The notes under the pieces are model-generated. The model searched no databases. It saw nothing but the letters and a program-made list of their open reading frames with translations, and had not been told where the DNA came from. From positions 1-16,522 of the forward strand of contig CAKSQP010000027.1 in NCBI GenBank assembly GCA_934486965.1: a stretch of 16,522 nucleotides of DNA, in the 5' to 3' direction. Made by a program: the position numbers and the translations under genes. This DNA comes from an uncultured Eubacteriales bacterium (GTDB lineage Bacteria; Bacillota; Clostridia; Oscillospirales; UBA644). Positions 1 to 7,226 of the stretch are shown here, one piece after another (position 1 is the first letter of the stretch; the number at the start of each line of letters is the position of its first letter).

Positions 1-282
1 GGTATACGCCGCGCCGATGTTCTGCACTCTTCCCGAATATATAAGCCAGATAAGAAGCGCGATAAAAACGGCTGTGATCACAATAAAGAACATTCTCGCA
101 CCCGACAGCATAGAAAACGCCGCTCCGGTATTTTCGCAGTAGGTCAGGTGAAAAACATTCTGAATTATCGGGAAAGTGTCTATCGGTTTGAGAAAAACGA
201 CCGAAAGATATTTTACGAGTTGGTCGAGACCGACCGTCAATAATATTACGACCGCGAAAAATATCTTATGAATTCTTTTCAT
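1..282 (-). CDS. lspA: Signal peptidase II (prolipoprotein signal peptidase), C-terminus cut off by window edge
   Basis: Translating the minus strand from the ATG at 282 gives 94 residues that stay open to the left edge. LspA is an inner-membrane aspartic protease that removes the signal peptide from diacylglyceryl-modified prolipoproteins. The fragment has a first membrane segment (about residues 7-22) with the conserved Asp20 in LDQLVK, then the family hallmark ENTGAAFS (Asn51), then a second hydrophobic segment (about 66-83). The two catalytic aspartates of the family lie further C-terminal and are outside the window, so catalytic integrity cannot be judged. The start is 6 bases downstream of the divIVA stop, so it is the last visible gene of the long minus-strand operon. 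In related genomes an RluD-type pseudouridine synthase often follows; that is only an expectation here. The gene is recognised with high confidence, although the open frame begins at a window edge. Confidence 0.93.
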   Translation of the reverse strand, partial: MKRIHKIFFAVVILLTVGLDQLVKYLSVVFLKPIDTFPIIQNVFHLTYCENTGAAFSMLSGARMFFIVITAVFIALLIWLIYSGRVQNIGAAYT

Positions 283-288
283 TGACCG

Positions 289-1209
289 TTATTCCTCGTC
301 GTCGTAGTCGTCGAAATAATCGTCATCGTCGAAATCGTCGTCATCATCGGGTTCGGAATCTTTTACAAAACCGAAGAAATTAAAACCTCTCCTCTTTGCC
401 TTCTTGGGTTTTTCCTCTTCGGTATCGAAAAGTCCGTCGATCTCGGGATCTTCGTCTTTTTCGACATACATACTTCTTGAGGGTCTGCGGCTTTCTTTCT
501 TTTCCTCAACAACGGGTTCGGGCTTTTTCTCGGGTTCGGCAGCAACATAACGCGAGGGAACGTAATCCTTTGCAGGAGCAGGTTCCTCTATAACGCCCGA
601 AAAATCAAAATCGTCATCGGTGTCTTCTTTTGTCTCTTCAGCGGTTTCGACAGGCGTTTCGGGAGCGGGTTCTTCTTTCGGAAGATCGTCGGCGGACGCG
701 TCAACCGTCGAATTTTCAAGCATTTCAAGAGTTGCGGACTCTGTCGACGCCTCGTCTATCTTCATAATGGGGATAGACGAAATAAGTTTGACGTGGCTTT
801 CGTAGATAGAAAGAAGTTTGGTTTTGAAATCCTCGACTTCCGTAACGAAGCGATTGCTTACTTCCTGCTGTCTTTCTGCCTCAACATGAGCCGCTTCGAT
901 GAGTTTTTTAGCGTAGTTCTGAGCCTCGAAAACTATTTTATCGGCTTTTGCATTTGCCGCGGCAAGAGTTTCGTTATATATATGCTGAGGATCGGAAATT
1001 GCCTTTTCCAGATCTCTTTTGGCTTCGGATTCTTTTTTAAGTTTTTCGTTGAGCATCTCAACTTTGTTCAAAAGGTGATCTTTTTCCGCGATAACCGCGT
1101 TGAAACTGTCGAGCACGTCGTCAAGAAAACGCTCGACCTCCTCAGGGTGATAGCCTCCTGCTTTTGCTCTTGAAAACTTTTTGGTTTCAATGTCTTTAGG
1201 TGTCAACAT
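289..1209 (-). CDS. divIVA: DivIVA-domain protein with long acidic disordered tail
   Basis: This is a 306-residue DivIVA/GpsB-family protein. Such proteins bind curved membrane at the septum and poles and recruit division or wall-growth factors. Residues 1-60 match the N-terminal DivIVA lipid-binding domain (MLTPKDIETKKF, then HPEEVERFLDDV), including the FxxxxxGY-type region. Residues about 40-145 are a coiled coil with heptad-like spacing. From about 160 the protein becomes a low-complexity region rich in Pro, Glu, Asp and Lys, with a basic patch (KKAKRRGFNFFGF, about 268-280), and ends in an almost pure Asp/Glu tail with Tyr and Phe. Bacillus DivIVA is about half this length; long variable tails are common in Clostridia and Actinobacteria. 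It sits between ylmH and lspA, the usual place in the division cluster. Function of the tail is unknown. Confidence 0.93.
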   Translation of the reverse strand: MLTPKDIETKKFSRAKAGGYHPEEVERFLDDVLDSFNAVIAEKDHLLNKVEMLNEKLKKESEAKRDLEKAISDPQHIYNETLAAANAKADKIVFEAQNYAKKLIEAAHVEAERQQEVSNRFVTEVEDFKTKLLSIYESHVKLISSIPIMKIDEASTESATLEMLENSTVDASADDLPKEEPAPETPVETAEETKEDTDDDFDFSGVIEEPAPAKDYVPSRYVAAEPEKKPEPVVEEKKESRRPSRSMYVEKDEDPEIDGLFDTEEEKPKKAKRRGFNFFGFVKDSEPDDDDDFDDDDYFDDYDDEE

Positions 1210-1229
1210 TTTTCCCTCTCCTTAATATA

Positions 1230-2021
1230 TCAAATAAATTTTCGTATTTTATACTGTAATTTGCCTTTTCTGCCTGTTCCCGAAAGTCTGTCAACAACAA
1301 ATTTTCCGACTCCGCGAACAGTTACGGTGTCGCCCTCCGAAACTTCTTTTTCGGCATTCTTTCGGCATATTCCGTTTATGAAAACACGCTCGTCGGCAAT
1401 AATATCTTTTGCCTTTTCTCTTGAGACTTTCGCAAGAGCCGCGACAAAACAGTCAAGCCGTCCGGAAGCGACGGAAACAGAAAATTCTTCATATTTCTGC
1501 TCAAAAACCGGAATATTTTCAGGCGGAACTTCTCTTACGGAGCAACCGTCACCCGCAATATAATTCAGATTTTCGCAAACGTAGCCGACCATTCGTGAAA
1601 GGCAGAAAACAAAAGCCGTTCCTCCGTCGGCAATGATAATATCGCCGAAAACCGACCTGTCCACTCCGAGAGACATCAGACTTCTGAGGACATCGCGGTG
1701 AGAAAACGCCCTTGAAGTTTTGGAAACTGTGATCTCAAGGCAGGTTATCGGGAAATCCGATCTTTCACATTCGCCTGCGGCTATCACTTTACGCCTCGCG
1801 CCGTCACGCCCGCCCCATTCAGAAAAAACGCATCTGTTTTTAAGGAAAAGCGCCGCGGAGGAATACTCGTTTTCATCAAGAAATGAAGTAAAGAACGCCC
1901 GTCCGCTGTCTTCGTAACGTCTTATAAGATCCGAAAGCGACGACAGAAAATACTGCGTCTGCTTTTCGGCGTTCGGATTAGTATTCTTCAAGATCGTCGA
2001 AAATATTCCCGCTGATCTCAA
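1230..2021 (-). CDS. ylmH: YlmH-family S4-domain RNA-binding protein
   Basis: The protein is up to 263 residues and matches the YlmH family found downstream of sepF in Firmicutes. In Bacillus subtilis YlmH binds the ribosome and takes part in ribosome-associated quality control. The N-terminal half holds the family's FTSFLDENE region and a central domain with the ICIxxG-like stretch GDIIIADGGTAFVF. An S4 RNA-binding domain fills about residues 187-245 (SGRLDCFVAALAKVSR, KAKDIIADERVFING, EGDTVTVRG), with a basic C-terminus. The start is uncertain: no ATG fits. A TTG at 2021 has only a weak GGCGG upstream, and a second TTG at 1991 (reading KNTNPN) would fit the family's N-terminus better. Either start overlaps the end of sepF (44 or 14 bases), implying translational coupling. 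The ylmG gene often found between sepF and ylmH is absent. Confidence 0.88.
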   Translation of the reverse strand: MRSAGIFSTILKNTNPNAEKQTQYFLSSLSDLIRRYEDSGRAFFTSFLDENEYSSAALFLKNRCVFSEWGGRDGARRKVIAAGECERSDFPITCLEITVSKTSRAFSHRDVLRSLMSLGVDRSVFGDIIIADGGTAFVFCLSRMVGYVCENLNYIAGDGCSVREVPPENIPVFEQKYEEFSVSVASGRLDCFVAALAKVSREKAKDIIADERVFINGICRKNAEKEVSEGDTVTVRGVGKFVVDRLSGTGRKGKLQYKIRKFI

Positions 2022-2367
2022 GACCGCCGGGGATTATAAGATAAGTATTTATCGCAATTTTCTTGACCTGTCCGTCAAGGGCATAGGCAACTCCGCTCAA
2101 AAAGTCGACAAAACGTCTGGTATCGCTTTTGACAAGTTCAAGATTGAGAACGACGCATTTTTTTCTTAAAAGGTCGTCCGCTATCGTAAAGAGTTCTTCT
2201 CTTTTGTCGGGTTTTACGAGAACGAAATTCGGATTTCCCTTTCTGACGGAAGAAATCTTTTCTTTTACCGAGTCGTCCGAATAATCGGCACTGTCCTCAT
2301 ATTCTTCTTCGTCAAGATTGTTTTCGAGTTCCTCGTCATCGCCGAGAATTTTTTTGAAAAAACTCAT
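1978..2367 (-). CDS. sepF: Cell division protein SepF
   Basis: SepF is a membrane-bound FtsZ partner that polymerises into rings and anchors the Z ring. The 129-residue reading begins MSFFKKILGD, the short amphipathic membrane-targeting helix expected of SepF, followed by an acidic linker (residues 11-35) and the globular SepF domain (about 45-129), seen as NPNFVLVKP, VVLNLELVKSDTRRFVDFLSG and YALDGQVKKI. I chose the ATG at 2367 because GGGAGG lies 7 bases upstream and the protein then starts as the family does. A further in-frame ATG at 2397 would add ten residues, place the ribosome site inside the gene and overlap yggS. The start is 14 bases after the yggS stop, and the 3' end overlaps the ylmH start. 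Confidence 0.95.
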   Translation of the reverse strand: MSFFKKILGDDEELENNLDEEEYEDSADYSDDSVKEKISSVRKGNPNFVLVKPDKREELFTIADDLLRKKCVVLNLELVKSDTRRFVDFLSGVAYALDGQVKKIAINTYLIIPGGLEISGNIFDDLEEY

Positions 2368-2381
2368 CTGTTTTCCTCCCG

Positions 2382-3038
2382 TTAATTGAAAAGACATCTG
2401 CCGAGTCTGACCATATTTGCGCCGCAGGAAACTGCCGCCTCATAGTCGTTGCTCATTCCCATAGAAAGATATTTCAGATCTATGTTCGGGTATGAAGTCT
2501 GTTTTGCTTCGGCATAGACATCGTACATATCTTTATAGTAGTCAAGTTTCGTTTCTATCGGCATTATAGCCATAAGTCCGGAAACTTTTATATTCTCAAG
2601 AGAAGCCGCGGTTTTCATTATTCCCGCAAGTTCTTCTTTGAAGAGACCGAATTTTATTTCTTCGCGCGCTATATTGACCTGAAAAAATATTTCCGCAACT
2701 TTTCCTGTTTCCGCAGATATACGGTTAAGGTCTAGAAGAAGTCTTTCCGAATCGACCGATTGGATAACGTCGCAGAGCGACAGCGCGGCGCGCGCCTTGT
2801 TTGTCTGAAGATGACCGATAAGGTGTCTTTTGCTCGGCAACAGAAGTTCTGCTTTTTCTTTCATCGCCTGAACTCTGTTTTCGGCAATTATCGAAATTCC
2901 GTTTTCAATTATTTCGTTTGCCGCGGAGACAGGCTGATTTTTCGTCACACCAACAATGGTAACTTCTCCTTTGTACGGGGACTCTGCCTGCGCGTTTTCA
3001 ATATTTTTCTTAATCTGTGCAAGTTTTTCCGCAAACAT
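2382..3038 (-). CDS. yggS: YggS/PLPBP-family pyridoxal phosphate homeostasis protein
   Basis: This 218-residue protein belongs to the PLP-binding YggS/YlmE/PROSC family, a single TIM-barrel domain that carries PLP on a lysine and helps balance vitamin B6 and amino-acid pools without a known catalytic reaction. The PLP lysine is Lys33 in TIVGVTKNQ, and other family landmarks are clear: ENRVQ, HLIGHLQTNK, the SVDS segment, the VNIAREEIKFG strand, SGLMAIMP, LSMGMSNDYEAAV and the C-terminal VRLGRCLF. Length and motif order are normal for the family. It sits directly upstream of sepF, as ylmE does in Bacillus, and starts 10 bases after the stop of the HlyD-like gene, so it is part of the same transcript. 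No odd features. Confidence 0.95.
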   Translation of the reverse strand: MFAEKLAQIKKNIENAQAESPYKGEVTIVGVTKNQPVSAANEIIENGISIIAENRVQAMKEKAELLLPSKRHLIGHLQTNKARAALSLCDVIQSVDSERLLLDLNRISAETGKVAEIFFQVNIAREEIKFGLFKEELAGIMKTAASLENIKVSGLMAIMPIETKLDYYKDMYDVYAEAKQTSYPNIDLKYLSMGMSNDYEAAVSCGANMVRLGRCLFN

Positions 3039-3048
3039 TGTAACGCCT

Positions 3049-4272
3049 CTATTTATTGACTATTTTTCCGTTATAAAGATCCTTGCCCCCGATAATGACT
3101 TCGTCTTTCGACGCAAGAGGTTTCGACGCGGTCGCGGGAGACTTGACTATAAGAAAATCATTTGAACTGTATAAAATTTCCACAGGCTTGAAAACAATAC
3201 GCTGGGCGGAAAGAACATAAACGCCGTACTGCCCGTCGACAATTCTCAAAGCATTACTGCTGATTTTGAAACCGTCGTACGATTTTTTCATCAGTTTGGC
3301 GTCTGTTTTTCTTAAAGCGACTGTATCGGAAGTTGCGGTGTCGCACCTGAAGACGACCGCCGATTTGCCGTTCACCGAATTTGAGATATCCTGAACGTAA
3401 AAAGAAATAACGTTTTTGCCCGATGACGGAAAATCTATTTCAATATTTGCCGTTCCGCCGACCGTAAGATCCGCGGCGTCGGAAGTATCTATCGAAGTAA
3501 GGAAATACCAGGTCGAGATATTCTGAACTTTTCCGACGGCGTTATCGGGAACCGCTTCCGGCGACATTGCCGCAAGAGACTCATAAGCGTCGACGGTAAT
3601 ATCAAGATATCCGTCGGGAGAAACTCCCTCGTACCCGTCGCAGGAAACGCAGAAATAACCGCTGGTTTTCGATTTTACCGATTTTTCGTTCGCGTTTTTC
3701 GACGACAGAAGTTTTTCTTTTTTGTCGGCGTATGTATTCAGCATACCCGTATAATAATCCTCGCCGTTTACGGCAATATCTTTTTTATCAAAAAGGATCT
3801 GAAGAGAGTCGAAATCTTTCGAAAGAGAAGAAAACGACCTTGAGTCCCTGTCGGAAAGCACTGAGATTATCGCTGTTTTTATCTGAGAATCAAGCCCGTC
3901 CGCATCGAACATGATTGCCTTGTCCGTGCTTGCCTCAAGGTGCTTTATTTTGACGTTAATATTGACGATATCGGAAAGATTGTCGTTTCCGACGCCGTTT
4001 GTGTTATATGTCGCGACGACCGAACCGACGGGAACCCTGTCCCCGTTTTCAACGGTGTAGATGAGATCGTTAATACCCGAATCGTCGGAAGAAATAACAG
4101 TCTCGTTTTTAAGCGCTATGCCGTCTATTCTGATATAATCGCTGTATTTCGAATAAATGACCGTTTCGGTGTCGAAATCGGAGCCGTTTACCCCGACAAA
4201 GAAACTGAAAAAGAAGTAAGAAATTACAGCGACCATAAAAATAATAAACACGGTTCGCATACTGTTTTTCAA
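3049..4272 (-). CDS. HlyD-like single-pass membrane protein of the division cluster
   Basis: The 407-residue product has one N-terminal membrane segment (about residues 8-28, FIIFMVAVISYFFFSFFVGV), so most of it should lie outside the membrane. After the segment come the two halves of a biotinyl/lipoyl-like hairpin: DLIYTVENGDRVPVGSVVA (about 68-86) and TSGYFCVSCDGYEGV (about 203-217), separated by a helical stretch. C-terminal beta-rich domains follow. This is the layout of HlyD/RND-type periplasmic adaptor proteins, but no ABC transporter or outer-membrane partner lies nearby. Similar proteins are known next to sepF in Clostridia; their role is not established as far as I know. The start is either TTG at 4272, preceded by GAGAAAG, or ATG at 4260, four codons later. 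It lies 36 bases after miaA and 10 bases before yggS. The fold call is confident, the function is not. Confidence 0.8.
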   Translation of the reverse strand: MKNSMRTVFIIFMVAVISYFFFSFFVGVNGSDFDTETVIYSKYSDYIRIDGIALKNETVISSDDSGINDLIYTVENGDRVPVGSVVATYNTNGVGNDNLSDIVNINVKIKHLEASTDKAIMFDADGLDSQIKTAIISVLSDRDSRSFSSLSKDFDSLQILFDKKDIAVNGEDYYTGMLNTYADKKEKLLSSKNANEKSVKSKTSGYFCVSCDGYEGVSPDGYLDITVDAYESLAAMSPEAVPDNAVGKVQNISTWYFLTSIDTSDAADLTVGGTANIEIDFPSSGKNVISFYVQDISNSVNGKSAVVFRCDTATSDTVALRKTDAKLMKKSYDGFKISSNALRIVDGQYGVYVLSAQRIVFKPVEILYSSNDFLIVKSPATASKPLASKDEVIIGGKDLYNGKIVNK

Positions 4273-4308
4273 TCTTTCTCACTTCCCTGTCTGTTATTTT
4301 TAATTATA

Positions 4309-5232
4309 TCAAACATCAAGGAATTTTTCCATAGATGTTGCAAAAAGTTCACAATTTAATTCATTCTCATCGGCATAGAGCCAGTTTATACGTTTATCCC
4401 TGCGAAACCATGTAAGTTGACGCTTTGCGTAACGGCGGGACTCTCTTTTTATATCCTCGACAGCGTCTTCAAGGGACAGATCTCCCGCAAGATATTCGAA
4501 TATCTGGAGGTAGCCTATCGCCTGCCTTGCGGTTTTCGAAAGGTTTTCGAAATCAAGACTTTTGACTTCTTCTATAAAACCCTCGTCGATCATCATATCG
4601 ACTCTTCGGTCGATCCTGTCGTAAAGTTTCTGTCTGTCCCTGAAAGTAATGCCGATAATATAAAAATCGTAAGGAGACGGAACGGATCTGGACAGCGCGT
4701 TATGCTCCGTAATGGTCATACCTGTCGTATGAAAAAATTCCAAAGCGCGGATTATCCGTTTTTCATCGTTTACATGAAGCGTTTTATAACTTTCGGGGTC
4801 TGTTTTTTCAAGAAGTGCATACAGCGCCTCCGCACCGTTTTCTCTTGCATAATTTTTCAGATATTCGCGGTATTCTTCATCGGTCTCCGCCTCTGTCAAT
4901 TGAATATTGTCGACAAAAGAAGAGATATAAAGCCCCGTACCTCCCGCCATTACGGGAAGTTTTCCGCGCGAAAGAATATCTTCCACGGTCTTATCGGCGT
5001 CGGAAAGATAATCCGAAAGGGTATATGTTTCGGACGGGTCGACTATATCAATAAGATGATGAGGTATTCCCTCGGTATCTTTTATCTTCGCCGTTCCGAT
5101 ATCCATTTTTCGGTATATCTGCATGGAATCGGCGGAAACGACCTCTCCTCCGTATTTTTTTGCGATATCGACGGCAAGAGCGCTTTTTCCCGAAGCCGTC
5201 GGACCGACGACCGCAACAACCTTGTTTTTCAT
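4309..5232 (-). CDS. miaA: tRNA dimethylallyltransferase MiaA
   Basis: MiaA transfers a dimethylallyl group from DMAPP to N6 of adenine 37 in tRNAs reading UNN codons, making i6A. The 307-residue protein starts with the P-loop GPTASGKS (residues 10-17), then the family motif SADSMQIYRKMDIGTAK with its catalytic Asp, PHHLIDIVDP, MAGGTGLY and the RIIRALE segment. The tRNA-binding insert and the C-terminal YAKRQLTWFRRD motif (about 272-283) are also present. Length is normal. Its ATG overlaps the mutL stop by four bases (ATGA), a strong sign of coupled translation. It acts on the same nucleotide as MiaB, encoded at the head of this operon, and the mutSL-miaA order is widespread in bacteria. Confidence 0.97.
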   Translation of the reverse strand: MKNKVVAVVGPTASGKSALAVDIAKKYGGEVVSADSMQIYRKMDIGTAKIKDTEGIPHHLIDIVDPSETYTLSDYLSDADKTVEDILSRGKLPVMAGGTGLYISSFVDNIQLTEAETDEEYREYLKNYARENGAEALYALLEKTDPESYKTLHVNDEKRIIRALEFFHTTGMTITEHNALSRSVPSPYDFYIIGITFRDRQKLYDRIDRRVDMMIDEGFIEEVKSLDFENLSKTARQAIGYLQIFEYLAGDLSLEDAVEDIKRESRRYAKRQLTWFRRDKRINWLYADENELNCELFATSMEKFLDV

Positions 5233-7217
5233 ACTATTCTCTTAAACTGTTTTTCCATTTCTCTTTTGGAGACGGAAAATTCTATCGGTCTGCCGTGAGG
5301 ACAGCATTTCAAAGTATCTTTATTTTTGAGATATTCGGAAATCAACGCTTCCATCTCAACGTCGGAAAGCGATTTGCCCGCTTTTATCGACATTTTGCAA
5401 GCGACGTCATACAAAAATATATCGAAAAGTTCAGCGTCGGCAAGTTTCTTTGAATCGGTTCTCACATTTGCAAAATTTTCGAGAAGTCCCTCGGCGTCGT
5501 TCGGATTGAGCATATCGGGAACGGCGCGGATAAGCAGAGTATTATTGCCGAAATCTTCTATCGAAAAGCCGTAATCCGCAAGTTTTTCCGCATTTTCACA
5601 GATATACGCACAGTTGTCGGCAGAAGTCGAAAATACTATCGGAGTAAGAAGATTCTGCGAAGAAACATTCTTATTTGCTTTTAGTTTTTCGAAATTCATT
5701 CTCTCGTGGAGAGCGTGTTTGTCGATAAATACGACGTCGTCTCCCCTTTCGATTATAATAAAAGATTTGAAACATTCGCCGATAATTCTGAAATCCGCAA
5801 CATCTTCGCTGAGAACTGTCTGTTCGGGCTTTTCCGACGGGACAACTTCGGTATCAAAATCGTCGGCGGAAACGTTTATGAATTCGGTTTTAACGGCAGT
5901 CACCACGGGTTTTTCTTCCTTTGCGGGAAGAATAACGGGTTCGGGCGTTTCAATTTCGTATTTTCCGAAAACGACTTTTCCTTCGGGGGCTGAATCTCGT
6001 AAAACGGGAGCCGGCGACGGAGGCGGAGTCATAACCCAGTCTTCATATACTATCGGTTCGGTTTTCTTTGTTAAATTTTCGCCTATTATTTTTTCTATTG
6101 TCTGTTTTCTTTCGGCAGGGGTGGCTGCGGGCGTTGGCGTCGAATTTTGAAAAACTGTCGGCTGCGGTTTCGGTTCGGAAATTTTCTTTTCGGTAAATCC
6201 GAGTTGTTCCGACACTCTGTCTCCGTTTACAGCCGCGGCAACGCCCTCCGAAATCAGTCCGTAGACCGCCTTGTCGTCCGAAAACTTGACTTCGAGTTTT
6301 CCGGGGTGAACGTTTATATCTATATCTTTCGGATCAAGCGTTATAAACAGGAAACAAACGGGAAAACGCCCGACCATTATGTAACTTTTATATGCGTTTT
6401 CGAGAGCGTTCTGCAAAACTCTCGAACGGATATATCTTCCGTTTATGAAAAAATACTGCTTATTTCTGTTGGCTTTGCTGAAAAAAGGTTTGGAGCAGTA
6501 CCCCTTGACCGATATTTCTCCCGATTTGTAAGGAACGGAGCAATCGACTTCAAGCATTGAATTACTGTATTCCCTGCCGCAGACAAGGTATACGGTCTCG
6601 GCAAGATCTCCGCTTCCAGTAGTATAAAATTTTTCCGAACCGTTTATCAGATATCTGAACGCTATGTTCGGGTGAGAGAGCGCAAGACATTCCATAAGAG
6701 ACGTCACTGCACCAGCCTCGGCGGGTTCCGCACGGAGAAATTTGTAGCGCGCAGGGGTATTGTAAAAAAGATTCGAAACGGAAATCGAAGTTCCGTCTTC
6801 ATAGGAAGTCTCTTCGTTTGAAACGACTTTCCCCGCTTCCAGCCGAACCTCTGTTGCAAAGACGTCCGCGCGGCGCTTCGTTATGAGCGTAACTTCGGAG
6901 ACCGCGGAAATGGCGCAAAGAGCCTCGCCTCTGAACCCGAGAGTATTTATCGAATAAAGATCGTCTTTTGTCGTTATCTTGCTCGTTGCGTGTTTGAGAA
7001 AGGCTGTTACGGCGTCTTCGGGAGACATTCCGATTCCGTTATCCGAAACTTTAATTCTCTTTATTCCGCCGCCTGATATCTCGACCGTTATTTTCGTAGC
7101 CCCTGCGTCAATCGAATTTTCAACAAGTTCCTTTACCACCGACGACGGTCTTTCAACGACCTCGCCCGCGGCGATAAGGTTTGTTATACTGCTGTCTAAA
7201 ACATGAATTGCGGACAT
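5229..7217 (-). CDS. mutL: DNA mismatch repair protein MutL (endonuclease-type)
   Basis: The 662-residue MutL has an N-terminal GHKL ATPase (about 1-330) with KELVENSIDAG (Glu30, Asn34), DNGIG (59-63), ATSKI (77-81) and GFRGEAL (94-100). A Pro/Glu-rich linker spans about 340-470, followed by the C-terminal dimerisation and endonuclease domain. The metal-binding endonuclease motif reads DKHALHERMNFE (499-510), i.e. DQHA(X)2E(X)4E with Lys in place of Gln and Phe in place of Tyr. The other zinc-site elements are present as ACK (606-608) and CPHGR (639-643). This is therefore a nicking MutL, as expected for an organism without MutH. It starts 9 bases after mutS and overlaps miaA by four bases. 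It works with MutS to license strand removal after replication errors. Confidence 0.97.
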   Translation of the reverse strand: MSAIHVLDSSITNLIAAGEVVERPSSVVKELVENSIDAGATKITVEISGGGIKRIKVSDNGIGMSPEDAVTAFLKHATSKITTKDDLYSINTLGFRGEALCAISAVSEVTLITKRRADVFATEVRLEAGKVVSNEETSYEDGTSISVSNLFYNTPARYKFLRAEPAEAGAVTSLMECLALSHPNIAFRYLINGSEKFYTTGSGDLAETVYLVCGREYSNSMLEVDCSVPYKSGEISVKGYCSKPFFSKANRNKQYFFINGRYIRSRVLQNALENAYKSYIMVGRFPVCFLFITLDPKDIDINVHPGKLEVKFSDDKAVYGLISEGVAAAVNGDRVSEQLGFTEKKISEPKPQPTVFQNSTPTPAATPAERKQTIEKIIGENLTKKTEPIVYEDWVMTPPPSPAPVLRDSAPEGKVVFGKYEIETPEPVILPAKEEKPVVTAVKTEFINVSADDFDTEVVPSEKPEQTVLSEDVADFRIIGECFKSFIIIERGDDVVFIDKHALHERMNFEKLKANKNVSSQNLLTPIVFSTSADNCAYICENAEKLADYGFSIEDFGNNTLLIRAVPDMLNPNDAEGLLENFANVRTDSKKLADAELFDIFLYDVACKMSIKAGKSLSDVEMEALISEYLKNKDTLKCCPHGRPIEFSVSKREMEKQFKRIV

Positions 7218-7226
7218 TTCTGCTCC

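Noticed and set aside
2368..2397. Longer SepF start
   Set aside because: The extension would encode the ribosome site itself (GGGAGG) and overlap the end of yggS; SepF normally starts with the short amphipathic helix found at 2367.
4417..5298. Long plus-strand open frame (293 codons) opposite miaA and mutL
   Set aside because: It is antisense to two certain genes, has no ribosome site, and its translation is Phe/Ile/Arg-rich without any domain; a shadow of the codon bias of the real genes.
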